Assembly: GCF_000331515.1 (NCBI RefSeq)
Contig: NZ_AMZO01000032.1
Span: forward strand, 1 to 32,762
Length of the DNA: 32,762 bases
From: Photobacterium marinum
GTDB taxonomy: Bacteria; Pseudomonadota; Gammaproteobacteria; Enterobacterales; Vibrionaceae
Direction of reading: 5' to 3'
Positions within the stretch are counted from its first letter, which is position 1. Each line of letters opens with the position of its first letter. The notes below the pieces were generated by a model. The model saw only the letters and a program-made list of their open reading frames with translations, searched no databases and was not told the DNA's origin. This document shows, piece after piece, positions 7,429 to 15,791 of the stretch. The position numbers were made by a program, and so were the translations under genes.

Positions 7429-8871
7429 ATGCGGCATAAATTATTCGCCAAACTTTACCCCCTGCTCCATGCACTCTGGAGCCACAGATACCTGATCCTG
7501 ATACCGGTACTTGTGATGCCGTTTTTGATGGCAGCAGGCGGTGCAGTAAAAGCCAAGCGATACTATGCCCAAACCACAATACTGGTTCAGGAAGCATCAA
7601 TGCTGAATCCGTTTCTTGAAGATCTGTCTATCTCTATGAACCTCAAACAGAGGATTAAAGCCCTGAGGGTTTTACTCCACAGTTATTCAGTACTTGAACC
7701 TGTGGTTGAAGAGCTAAATCTGGCACCGCTCAACAGCCGGTCTCAAGTCGAACAGGTTATTCATAAACTTAACGGCAGCCTGAGCGTAAACCTGGTCGGT
7801 AACGATGTTGTACAGATAGGACTTAACTGGCCGACTCCCGAAGAAATGCCGGCCATACTCAACAAAATATCAGAAGTATTCCTTGATAAGCTTCGTGCTC
7901 CCGGCCGCGCTTCCATCGACGGCTCAGAAATTTTCCTGCAAAAGCAGCTTGAGTCCACCCTGAAGGATCTGGAACAGGCAGAAAGCGAGCTAGCCCGGTT
8001 CAAAGCAGACAATGCCGATAACCTACCGCAACTACAGGGAACCAATATCCAGAGCGATGCCAGGCTCAACACTCTAATTCAAGAAACCAAACTGAAGCTT
8101 CTTAATGCGCAGGCGAAAAGAAATAACTTTTATCAGCGCCTTGCCAGCACCAACCCGGTTGTCGGCATGCTGGAAGCTGAAATTGTCAAAGCTGAAGCCG
8201 AACTTGCGATGCTCAGGGCCAGTTATACCGACCGCCATTCATCAGTAAAAGCCGTACTGCGCCGCCTCAGTCGTCTGAAGCAGGAACGTTCCCGGCTTGT
8301 TGACCAACAACAATCCCTCAGTGCCCAGGAAGTCAGCCAACTCTGGCAACGAATCGCCAGCAACACCCAGAATTTTGAAAGTAACAATCAGCCGATACTA
8401 CTAAGCCAGTTTGAACAACTACAGCAGGCTGAAAGCCAAATTCTGGCATTAGCAGAAGAACTGAAACTGCTGGAAACTCAAGCGACTTACCTGCAGGAGA
8501 AGCGAGCTGAGTTTGCCCAGCTGGAAAAGCAACTGAAGATTCTGCAACGAAACTATGACGTTAAATCCCGCATCTACAATCAGCTGCTGGAAAGATATGA
8601 AATGGCCAAAGTGACCGGACATCTTGGCCGGTTTGAAGAAGCCGACAAACTTAAAATCATTGACCGTCCGGTAAAACCGGGACGACCACTGAACTGGCCA
8701 TGGTGGCTCAATTTCCTGTTAGGCATAGGAGCAGGTCTTGGACTGGGACTTTCTCTGGCATGCGCTATGCAGCTGTTAGATACCCGGTTATATCAGACCA
8801 GCCAGATCATCCGACTGACAAAGGCACCGGTTCTGATCCGCATTCCTAACTTTCCAGGGGGTACACCATGA
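7429..8871 (+). CDS. sypO: Wzz/GumC-type polysaccharide co-polymerase (SypO-like)
   Basis: Predicted inner-membrane chain-length regulator of 480 aa. A first membrane helix (about 20-40, IPVLVMPFLMAAGGA) is followed by the Wzz motif region (YYAQTTILVQ). A long periplasmic segment rich in coiled coil (about 165-400) contains GYTDRH-like SYTDRHSSV, as in GumC/ExoP proteins. The proline-rich RPVKPGRPLNWPWW then precedes the second membrane helix near 425-450. There is no fused tyrosine-kinase domain; the ATPase is a separate gene (15050). It starts 4 bp after the lipoprotein gene and overlaps the next gene by ATGA. It would set polymer length together with the SypL-like enzyme and hand chains to the SypC-like exporter. 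Confidence 0.85.
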   Translation: MRHKLFAKLYPLLHALWSHRYLILIPVLVMPFLMAAGGAVKAKRYYAQTTILVQEASMLNPFLEDLSISMNLKQRIKALRVLLHSYSVLEPVVEELNLAPLNSRSQVEQVIHKLNGSLSVNLVGNDVVQIGLNWPTPEEMPAILNKISEVFLDKLRAPGRASIDGSEIFLQKQLESTLKDLEQAESELARFKADNADNLPQLQGTNIQSDARLNTLIQETKLKLLNAQAKRNNFYQRLASTNPVVGMLEAEIVKAEAELAMLRASYTDRHSSVKAVLRRLSRLKQERSRLVDQQQSLSAQEVSQLWQRIASNTQNFESNNQPILLSQFEQLQQAESQILALAEELKLLETQATYLQEKRAEFAQLEKQLKILQRNYDVKSRIYNQLLERYEMAKVTGHLGRFEEADKLKIIDRPVKPGRPLNWPWWLNFLLGIGAGLGLGLSLACAMQLLDTRLYQTSQIIRLTKAPVLIRIPNFPGGTP

Positions 8872-9938
8872 ACAAGATTACATTACAGGTTGTCCAGCAC
8901 CTTCGTCCCGGCGGCATTGAGAGACTAGTTCTGAACCTACTCCGTTTTGCCTCCCCCAACCACAGTGTTTATGTTGTTGCTTTGGAAGGGGAAAAAGAGT
9001 CTGCCATTGAAAAATGGCCAGAACTGCAACCATTCCGGTCTCAACTGTTCTTTCTTGGCAAACCTGAAGGGCGCGATCTGCAAACCATCATCAGGCTGCG
9101 CAGCCTGATCAAAAAGTTACGAGCCGACATTATCCACTCTCACCATTTAGGCCCATTGCTGTATTCCCGACTGGCGAGCGTCGGACTCAGGGTTTCCCAT
9201 ATTCAGACTGAACATGACAGCTGGCATTTGCATAATGCCAAACAGCGCCGCCTGACCCGCCTACTTCTAAAAGGAACTAAGGTCCAGCTTGTTGCCGATG
9301 CCCCCCGGGTTGCCGATCAACTGAAACTTCATGGAATCACGGCCGATCATGTCATCATCAACGGGATCGATACCAAACATTTCACGCCGGGCAATCAGTT
9401 GCTGTCGAGGCAGATGAACCAGTTACCTTCAGACAAAATACTCATCGGCTGCGCCGGACGCTTGGTCCCTGAAAAGGGCATCGACACCATGATCCAAGCT
9501 CTGGCTCTGATGGAAGAACCCCACCAGCTTGTCATTGCCGGTAACGGTCCGGAGCAAAGCAATTTACGCCGTCTCGCAGACCAGCTGGGTCTCTCAGATC
9601 GCATTCACTGGCTCGGCCATTGCTGCAACATGCGAAGCTTCTACCGTGCCATTGATATTTTCTGCATGCCCTCCCGTCAGGAAGGCCTGCCTCTGGCTCT
9701 TCTTGAAGCTCAGGCCTGTGGCAAAACCGTTATCGCCACCAATGTAGGCGGGATCCCGGACCTGCTCAATCCTCACAGCGGCCAACTTATTGAACCGGAT
9801 CAACCAGTAACATTAGCTCGCGCACTTATGAACGGATTACACAAAGCGCACTACTACAGCGAGCATAATGCTCAATACATTCGTTGCCTGGCTGATGTGC
9901 GCATGATGACTGCAACTTATGAAGCTTTAGCCTATTAA
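8868..9938 (+). CDS. sypP: GT4 glycosyltransferase (SypP-like)
   Basis: Predicted retaining glycosyltransferase of 356 aa. It has the GT4 layout: VQHLRPGGIERLVLNL as the glycine-rich acceptor loop near the N-terminus, HSHHLGPLLYS, then CAGRLVPEKGID and PSRQEGLPLALLEAQACG, where the E-x7-E donor site is intact. It overlaps the sypO-like gene by ATGA and is followed after 17 bp by the fused glycosyltransferase, which has a strong GGAGG. The neighbours match the O-P-Q-R order in V. fischeri. Which sugar is added is not predictable. Confidence 0.8.
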   Translation: MNKITLQVVQHLRPGGIERLVLNLLRFASPNHSVYVVALEGEKESAIEKWPELQPFRSQLFFLGKPEGRDLQTIIRLRSLIKKLRADIIHSHHLGPLLYSRLASVGLRVSHIQTEHDSWHLHNAKQRRLTRLLLKGTKVQLVADAPRVADQLKLHGITADHVIINGIDTKHFTPGNQLLSRQMNQLPSDKILIGCAGRLVPEKGIDTMIQALALMEEPHQLVIAGNGPEQSNLRRLADQLGLSDRIHWLGHCCNMRSFYRAIDIFCMPSRQEGLPLALLEAQACGKTVIATNVGGIPDLLNPHSGQLIEPDQPVTLARALMNGLHKAHYYSEHNAQYIRCLADVRMMTATYEALAY

Positions 9939-9955
9939 TAAACGGAGGTGCTGCA

Positions 9956-11773
9956 ATGGTATTCCAGTGGACGGTTCTCACTCTTCTCACCCTGCTGATC
10001 ATTTATCATCATGTGATTTACACTGGTTTGATGATCTGGCTCGGACGCCGTGCTCCGAAAGCCCCTCTGTCACCAGAGGCTTCCGATGAAAAAAACAAAG
10101 CACATGAACCGTCACCATTACCCATCATCGCTCTGGTTATGCCAGCACATAACGAAGAGGGCTGTATCGAAGCTAAACTGGCAAATATTCTGATGTTGGA
10201 TTACCCGCCAGAAAAATTGTCCGTCTGGATCTGCTGTGACGGCTGTAGCGATGACACAGCAAACATCATAAAACGCTGGCAGCCACAGTTTAAAAAAGCC
10301 GGAGTTGAACTGCATTGTAAAGATGAAGCGGATAACCAAGGCAAAGTTGCCCGCATAAACCAATTAATGCAGCTAGCCAAAGAGCAAGCCGAGCTCATCG
10401 CTCTTTCTGATATATCGGCGTTATTGTCGGTCGATGCTCTACAACAGGCAGCCATCAGTTTTCTTAACCCGCAAACAGGCGCAGTCACCTGTAGTTACCT
10501 ACTGGCGGAAGCTACATCCGGAGAACAGCAGTACTGGCAGTGGCAAAATAATATTCGCCGGGCGGAATCCAACCTGGGAAATGTCATGGGGGGCAACGGG
10601 GCTTTTTATATGATGCGCGCCGGATTGTTTTCCCCACTTCCGGCAGACACTATCAATGATGATTTTATGTTACCCATGATGGTTATCAAACAAGGCTATC
10701 AGGTACAGTTCAACCAATTCATCAACAGTGTCGAACTGACGCCATCCGATGATGAACAGAACTATCAGCGACGTCAGCGGATCGGAGCCGGTAACCTACA
10801 GCAACTAATCCGGTGTCGTTTTGTTTTCAAAAACAGCCATCATGGTGCCCGCTGGCTATTTGCCTCCGGCAAAGGGCTGCGAACCCTGATGCCATTTATC
10901 TTACTGGCTTACTTACTGCTTTCAGTACTGATGGCCGTCCAAGGCTCATTAACGGCGCTAGGCCTTGTTGCCCTACAAACGGCCGGATACCTGTTGGCAC
11001 TGTTACCAACAGTCGGCATCCATACCCGGCTAACGGATAAACTTCACTACTTCATTGGCGGCTACGCCGCCTCTTTACTTGGCATGCTGCGCTATCTCGC
11101 CGGACAGTTTCGCCAGGGCTGGCGCCACCTTCCGCCATTAATCAGCTATCAATCTCAGTCGACCTTGTTGTTCAAGCGAGCCAGCGACATTCTGCTAGGG
11201 TCATTTGGGCTGATACTCACTCTTCCGTTATGGCCGATCATTGCAGTGTTAATCAGGCTCGATTCACCAGGTTCCGCTTTTTATCGTCAGCTCAGGGTCG
11301 GCAGGATCAGCGAAGAACAGGTTGAACTGTTTGAAGTCATCAAGTTCCGCACCATGAGTAACAATGCGGAGTCCAATTCCGGCGCTGTCTGGGCAAGTGC
11401 GAATGATCCGCGAATCACCCGTATCGGGCGCTTCCTTCGTGCCACCCGGCTAGATGAGCTGCCTCAGTTTATCAACGTGATCAAAGGTGAAATGTCACTC
11501 ATCGGCCCGCGACCGGAGCGTCCGGAGCTATGTGGTGATTTGCAAAATGCATTGCCATATTACCTGGAACGCACCGCAGGATTAAAACCGGGAATCACCG
11601 GGCTCGCTCAGGTCAATCAAGGATATGACAATAATCTGGATGACGTTAAAAACAAGATCGCCTGGGATCATGCCTACGCACTGGCGCTCAGTTCACCAAT
11701 TCAGTGGATTAAGATGGATCTCTACATCATGTTTAAGACTATCTACATCATGGTCTGTAAACGCGGACAATGA
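9956..11773 (+). CDS. Fused GT2 glycosyltransferase and initiating phosphoglycosyl transferase (SypQ-SypR fusion)
   Basis: A 605-aa protein joining two enzymes that are separate genes (sypQ, sypR) in V. fischeri. Residues 55-285 form a membrane GT2 domain with VMPAHNEEG, D95 in CCDGCSDD, a second Asp at D152 (SDIS), NDD at 234-236 and QRRQR at 271-275, matching the D, D, D, QxxR pattern of processive-type enzymes. Helices lie at the N-terminus and at about 311-380. Residues 402-605 form a complete polyprenyl-phosphate sugar-1-phosphate transferase: FKRASDILLG, a membrane helix, RVGR, FEVIKFRTM, the catalytic RLDELPQF (Asp500-Glu501), and MSLIGPRPERP. The reading frame is open throughout, so both halves should be made as one chain. 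It starts repeat-unit synthesis on undecaprenyl phosphate. Confidence 0.85.
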   Translation: MVFQWTVLTLLTLLIIYHHVIYTGLMIWLGRRAPKAPLSPEASDEKNKAHEPSPLPIIALVMPAHNEEGCIEAKLANILMLDYPPEKLSVWICCDGCSDDTANIIKRWQPQFKKAGVELHCKDEADNQGKVARINQLMQLAKEQAELIALSDISALLSVDALQQAAISFLNPQTGAVTCSYLLAEATSGEQQYWQWQNNIRRAESNLGNVMGGNGAFYMMRAGLFSPLPADTINDDFMLPMMVIKQGYQVQFNQFINSVELTPSDDEQNYQRRQRIGAGNLQQLIRCRFVFKNSHHGARWLFASGKGLRTLMPFILLAYLLLSVLMAVQGSLTALGLVALQTAGYLLALLPTVGIHTRLTDKLHYFIGGYAASLLGMLRYLAGQFRQGWRHLPPLISYQSQSTLLFKRASDILLGSFGLILTLPLWPIIAVLIRLDSPGSAFYRQLRVGRISEEQVELFEVIKFRTMSNNAESNSGAVWASANDPRITRIGRFLRATRLDELPQFINVIKGEMSLIGPRPERPELCGDLQNALPYYLERTAGLKPGITGLAQVNQGYDNNLDDVKNKIAWDHAYALALSSPIQWIKMDLYIMFKTIYIMVCKRGQ

Positions 11774-11784
11774 CCTGTAAACGC
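11755..11784 (+). repeat. Tandem direct repeat CTGTAAACGC before sypA
   Basis: CTGTAAACGC occurs at 11755-11764 and again at 11775-11784, with a period of 20 bp, close to two turns of the helix. Extending the comparison gives roughly 15 of 20 matching bases. The first copy is within the last codons of the fused gene and the second follows its stop, just upstream of the sigma-54-like element. It could be an activator-binding repeat or a slippage duplication. Confidence 0.6.
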
Positions 11785-11792
11785 AAACATAA

Positions 11793-11809
11793 GTGGCACA
11801 CGGCTTGTA
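11793..11809 (+). promoter_or_regulatory. Sigma-54-like promoter for sypA-E
   Basis: GTGGCACACGGCTTGTA carries a perfect TGGCAC -24 half with TTGTA at the correct distance for the -12 half (GG-N10-GT rather than GC). It would start transcription near 11821, about 38 nt ahead of the sypA-like ATG. V. fischeri sypA is likewise preceded by a sigma-54 promoter controlled by SypG. Confidence 0.5.
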
Positions 11810-11858
11810 TTACTTACATACCACTAACTTCAATACCTAGTACAGAAGAGAGGTCAGT

Positions 11859-12173
11859 ATGCTGCAAGCAACCACCACCCCGATGATTAGCCTGACACTG
11901 CAAGATGAATTTGATGCCCATACTGCTAGACAGATGGAACCGCAGTTCGAGACACTCAGTCAAACCGAGGATGATGAGCTAATTATCGACATGACCCAAG
12001 TGCAATTTATTGACTCCTGCGGAATCGGTGCCATTGTTTTCTTATATAAAAGACTGAAAAGCAGAGGGAAAAAACTGCGCCTACTCAATGTCAACGGCCA
12101 GCCCCGACAGCTGATGAAGATGTTAAGGATTAATAAGGTGATCCCTCTGATCACCTCTGCGGAGTTAAATTAA
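11859..12173 (+). CDS. sypA: STAS-domain anti-sigma-antagonist-type regulator (SypA-like)
   Basis: A single STAS domain of 104 aa, like SpoIIAA. The phosphorylation loop reads FIDSCGIGAIVFLYKR; Ser53, right after the Asp, corresponds to Ser58 of B. subtilis SpoIIAA and to the serine of V. fischeri SypA that SypE phosphorylates. In V. fischeri unphosphorylated SypA promotes biofilm formation at a step beyond syp transcription. The partner enzyme (SypE-like) is encoded at 15792 in the same gene run. AGAGG precedes the ATG, and the sypB-like gene follows one base after the stop. The family call is firm; the regulatory role is by analogy. Confidence 0.85.
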   Translation: MLQATTTPMISLTLQDEFDAHTARQMEPQFETLSQTEDDELIIDMTQVQFIDSCGIGAIVFLYKRLKSRGKKLRLLNVNGQPRQLMKMLRINKVIPLITSAELN

Positions 12174-12174
12174 T

Positions 12175-12969
12175 ATGGGAAAACTGCCAGGCCTTCTTTT
12201 GATCCTCATAACCAGTGGCTGCACAACCTGGCCTACTTCCGGTGATAATCCCTACTCACCACCGGATGTCGATCAATGGCTTGAGCTGGAACACCATGAT
12301 TTTGAACTGCAACTACTAGCAACCCGGGGAGCCAAACTCTGTCTCCCCGGCCAGTATCAACAGCTGGAAAACCTCTATCTTAAGGCTCGGCAGGAAGCCA
12401 AGGCCGGCTTCAGCGATGATGCCGATATAACTCTGCTTGAATACCAGACTCAATTTGCCAAAATCCAGCGCCAGATGGACTGGTTAGAACACCACACTCA
12501 GTGTCTGGATACCCGATATTCAGAAATTGAACTCAGGGATCAGTTCCTGTTGTTAATGCAGGTCGATAACCAATTTGCTTTCAACCGCTCTAAACTACTT
12601 CCTGATTATCAGCAGGCACTGCGACGAGCGGCCTCCATTCTTAAACGCCAAAACCACTGGCACCTGCAACTGACAGGACACACAGACACCATAGGTACCG
12701 AGCAAAACAATTTCGAATTGGGAATGAGGCGAGCTGATACGGTACGCCGATTCTTGGTCGAACAAGGGGTTGATACCAGACAAATATCCATCTTCAGTGC
12801 CGGTGAAAAAGAATCAGTCGAAGATCCGCGTTCCAGAACCCAAAGGCTCAGTAACCGCAAAGTCGATGCACAAGTTCTTGTTGATCACCACACCCGGTCT
12901 GTACACCGGGTTTATTCACTTCGGGACTGGCAGGCTGTAAAAGAACAACTGACCCGGGAGCCGTTATGA
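12175..12969 (+). CDS. sypB: OmpA-family lipoprotein (SypB-like)
   Basis: Predicted outer-membrane lipoprotein of 264 aa that anchors the export machinery to peptidoglycan. The signal peptide ends in the lipobox ITSGC (Cys16, Thr17). Residues 30-120 are helical with no recognised domain. An OmpA-like domain follows at about 125-240, with NQFAFNRSKL, LTGHTDTIGTEQNNF and MRRADTVRRFL. Asp171 and Arg186, 15 residues apart, match the diaminopimelate-binding pair of E. coli OmpA (Asp271, Arg286), so peptidoglycan binding is expected. Its last four bases overlap the start of the exporter gene. V. fischeri SypB is also OmpA-like. Confidence 0.8.
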   Translation: MGKLPGLLLILITSGCTTWPTSGDNPYSPPDVDQWLELEHHDFELQLLATRGAKLCLPGQYQQLENLYLKARQEAKAGFSDDADITLLEYQTQFAKIQRQMDWLEHHTQCLDTRYSEIELRDQFLLLMQVDNQFAFNRSKLLPDYQQALRRAASILKRQNHWHLQLTGHTDTIGTEQNNFELGMRRADTVRRFLVEQGVDTRQISIFSAGEKESVEDPRSRTQRLSNRKVDAQVLVDHHTRSVHRVYSLRDWQAVKEQLTREPL

Positions 12970-15053
12970 AAACACTCCTGCTATTGTTGCTCGTTATCCT
13001 TGTATCACCAGCATGGGGAACCACCCTCACCGCCGGTGACAAAATATACCTGCAACTTCCCGGCGAGAGTGCATTTGACGACCCGTTTACTATCGATGAC
13101 CAAGGCCAAATAAGGCTACCGGAAATAGGCCTTATTACCATTGCAGGCCTGACCCCAAGAGAAGCAGAACAACAAATCCGCCAGCGACTGAGAACCGTCT
13201 ACCGCAATCTGGATGAATTCAGGCTCAGTATCATGGAGCAAATGCTCCGGGTACAAGTACTTGGCTATGTTACCGATCCCGGCATGGTATCACTCAAACC
13301 CGGCAGTAATATCCAGATGGCTATTGCTGCTGCCGGCGGTGCCAGGCCTGGTGCCCAGCTAGACAAATTCAAGCTGCTCCGAAATGAGCAATCACAAGAA
13401 TTTAACTACAAAGCATACTTAGACAGTGGTGATCCCTCGCAACTTCCAACCCTTAAAGGCGGCGATACGATTTTTGTTCCGGCTTCTCCGTTACTGGGAA
13501 ACATAGAAGTCGATTTTGATGCAGCCTCATTAAGGGAGGGCGGTGATGCTGACGAAGAACAGGGCATCACGATTTTCGGAGAGCTACGTAATCCGGGCAC
13601 CTTCAGCTATAAATCCGGAATGACGGTAGTCGATGCTCTCATGCGAGCAGATGGGGTTACCCGTTATGCCGATGTCACCAAAATTCGGGTGATCACCGAT
13701 AATGTCCCTTACCAGTTCGACCTCAAAGCCTATCTTGATACCGGAAAATCCACCCAAATGCCGCCCATAAAACCGGGCACCACGATTTTTGCACCGATTG
13801 AAGTTGAAGATATTAATACCACCTCACGAACCGTTTATGTGATGGGTGAAGTCAAAGCGCCGGGTGCCTATGAAAGTTCACCAGGGACAGGGTTTGTTGA
13901 TGTACTGGCTAATGCTGGCGGGCCAACCCGTTTTGCCGATACAACCCTAATAAAACTGCTTCGCAGCGAAGGGGCCCCTGTGAGCATCAACCTGGTAACT
14001 TATACCCAAAATCCGGCCAGCTACACCCTGCCAGTAATAGAGCCTGGTGATGTCATTTTTATTCCGGAAAAGATCGATTTTAATGAAAAGTCCTGGCTAA
14101 AAGTTACCGCAGATCGCGCAATAAAAATTATCGGTGCCGTGAACAATCCAGGACGTTTCGAGTGGAATGACAGCATGGGCCTACTGGATGTTCTGGCGCA
14201 TGCCGGTGGCCCGAAGCAGCAGGCAAACCTTAGCAACATCCGGCTACTTCGCGAACAGCATGGTTCATCAGATAACGTCATCTATTTTGACCTGGAAAGC
14301 TTTATTAACGAGGGGGGAAGCTTTACCCAACTCCCGACACTCAAGGCTGGCGATACCATCATTATTGACGAACTCCCCCATGATCCGACCGATAACAAAT
14401 CAAGCTGGATCCGCCAATCCGCAGATGATTCCATTTATGTCTTCGGTCAGGTCGGCGCACCGGGACGCTATGCTTTTAACCGGGAGCTGGGTTTCCTCGA
14501 TATTCTGTCAGCGGCAGATGGCCCCACAGGAGATGCTGATCTTCGCCAAATCAGGATCAGTCATCGCGACAGTAATCAATCACAGGTAACCAAACTGAAT
14601 CTTTCACTCTATTTTGAAACCGGAGATGAAAGCCTACTGCCGAAAGTCGTGCCGGGCGATGTGATCTATTTACCCAAAGTCCAAGGCGATTGGCTTGATA
14701 AGCCCGCAGAGCGAGTGGTCAGGCTAATGGGCTCAGTCAACAAACCCGGTCGCTATACATTCAACAGTCAGATGAATATTCTGGACTTACTGGCTGAAGC
14801 CGGCGGCCCGACAGACGAAGCTTACATCGAGCGGATCATGATAGTGAATACGTCCTGCTGTGGCGACAAAGCACAAACTTTCAATCTTCGCGACTATGTC
14901 ATCGATCCTGCCAGCTATCCGCTGCCACTGCTGCGTCCCGGCGATACCGTCTATGTACCGAACGAGAGCGACTCAATCGGAGAACAATGGCGTCAGGGAC
15001 TGCGTGACGTCCTTGGCCTGTTTACCCTTATCGCTCTGGGAGCTGCCTTATGA
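12966..15053 (+). CDS. sypC: Polysaccharide export protein with six SLBB repeats (SypC-like)
   Basis: Predicted exporter of the Wza/outer-membrane polysaccharide export family, 695 aa, nearly twice the length of Wza. A signal peptide (1-18, ending SPAWG) lacks a lipobox cysteine. The Poly_export domain follows at about 20-95 (TAGDKIYLQL, IDDQGQIRLPEIG). Then come six SLBB repeats starting near residues 93, 200, 289, 375, 470 and 574, each with a V.G.V..PG.Y core and each followed by an L-P-x-L-x-x-GD-x-I-x-VP closing motif. A hydrophobic C-terminal helix (LFTLIALGAAL) may insert in the outer membrane. It overlaps both neighbours by ATGA, so its dose is coupled to the SypB- and SypD-like proteins. 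Confidence 0.85.
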   Translation: MKTLLLLLLVILVSPAWGTTLTAGDKIYLQLPGESAFDDPFTIDDQGQIRLPEIGLITIAGLTPREAEQQIRQRLRTVYRNLDEFRLSIMEQMLRVQVLGYVTDPGMVSLKPGSNIQMAIAAAGGARPGAQLDKFKLLRNEQSQEFNYKAYLDSGDPSQLPTLKGGDTIFVPASPLLGNIEVDFDAASLREGGDADEEQGITIFGELRNPGTFSYKSGMTVVDALMRADGVTRYADVTKIRVITDNVPYQFDLKAYLDTGKSTQMPPIKPGTTIFAPIEVEDINTTSRTVYVMGEVKAPGAYESSPGTGFVDVLANAGGPTRFADTTLIKLLRSEGAPVSINLVTYTQNPASYTLPVIEPGDVIFIPEKIDFNEKSWLKVTADRAIKIIGAVNNPGRFEWNDSMGLLDVLAHAGGPKQQANLSNIRLLREQHGSSDNVIYFDLESFINEGGSFTQLPTLKAGDTIIIDELPHDPTDNKSSWIRQSADDSIYVFGQVGAPGRYAFNRELGFLDILSAADGPTGDADLRQIRISHRDSNQSQVTKLNLSLYFETGDESLLPKVVPGDVIYLPKVQGDWLDKPAERVVRLMGSVNKPGRYTFNSQMNILDLLAEAGGPTDEAYIERIMIVNTSCCGDKAQTFNLRDYVIDPASYPLPLLRPGDTVYVPNESDSIGEQWRQGLRDVLGLFTLIALGAAL

Positions 15054-15745
15054 AACCCTGGCTTAGTGGGGAGTACGATCAGCTATTCCACCAAATCCAT
15101 CAAATTGAAGCCCGAATCATCTCCTTTACCGGATCCAGTGATGGATGTGGAACTTCCACCATGTGTAACTGGCTAGCAAGGCGCTGCGCTGAAGACCAAC
15201 AGAAAGTTCTGCTGATCGACCTTGATCTCTCCGGATTCGGGCAAGGTTTCCCGGCCAAGTCATGGCAGAGCGACGGCAACGGCGAAGCTGAGGCATTGAT
15301 CCATATAAATAGTCAACTCGATATCCTTCCACGCCCGAGCCGTGAACGGACCATTCTCGATCTTCGCCAACCACAAATTCTGACCAAAGCACTAGAGCGC
15401 TGGAAGCAGAATTATCACTATATCATCTGCGACGTCGGCACCATGACAAACACCAACTGGAGAAACCTTCCTGTCAGCGCCATCAGCCATGCCAGTGATG
15501 CCACCATCCTTTGTGTCGCAGCAGCAAAAACTAAAGAAAGTGAGCTGTTGACCTGTATGAAGAAACTCGAGCAAAACGGGATCACCCTACTGGGCACTCT
15601 GATCAATGATCAGATAAACCCCTCTCTGGCTGATGAAATTATCCGGGTACTAAAAGGAAAAGCGCGCTGGCTACCAAACCAGCTCAAGCAGCGGCTGATC
15701 CGCTATCTGGACAACAGTCCTTTATTACAAGGGAAATATCAGTAG
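15050..15745 (+). CDS. sypD: CpsD/Wzc-type P-loop ATPase with degenerate Walker A (SypD-like)
   Basis: A 231-aa cytoplasmic P-loop protein placed where V. fischeri has sypD, a Wzc-like tyrosine autokinase. Walker A' (VLLIDLDLSG, Asp57 and Asp59) and Walker B (YIICDVG, Asp128) are recognisable. The Walker A loop is TGSSDGCGTST at 27-37: the lysine before Ser-Thr is Thr35, and there is no lysine at the MinD signature position either. The C-terminus ends LLQGKYQ with one tyrosine instead of a tyrosine cluster. It probably works with the SypO-like co-polymerase, but catalysis by the usual mechanism is doubtful. It could also be described as a MinD/CpaE-like ATPase. Confidence 0.7.
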   Translation: MKPWLSGEYDQLFHQIHQIEARIISFTGSSDGCGTSTMCNWLARRCAEDQQKVLLIDLDLSGFGQGFPAKSWQSDGNGEAEALIHINSQLDILPRPSRERTILDLRQPQILTKALERWKQNYHYIICDVGTMTNTNWRNLPVSAISHASDATILCVAAAKTKESELLTCMKKLEQNGITLLGTLINDQINPSLADEIIRVLKGKARWLPNQLKQRLIRYLDNSPLLQGKYQ

Positions 15746-15791
15746 AACAAGGGATAGACCAATAAGCGCAAATAAGATAAGGGACTAAGTT

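Noticed and set aside
11140..11180. Two genes (sypQ and sypR) joined by a frameshift or readthrough
   Set aside because: The frame is continuous with no stop and no overlapping start with a ribosome site at the domain junction, so a true fusion is the simpler reading.
11755..11784. CRISPR-like repeat
   Set aside because: Only two 10-bp copies with no spacers and no cas genes.
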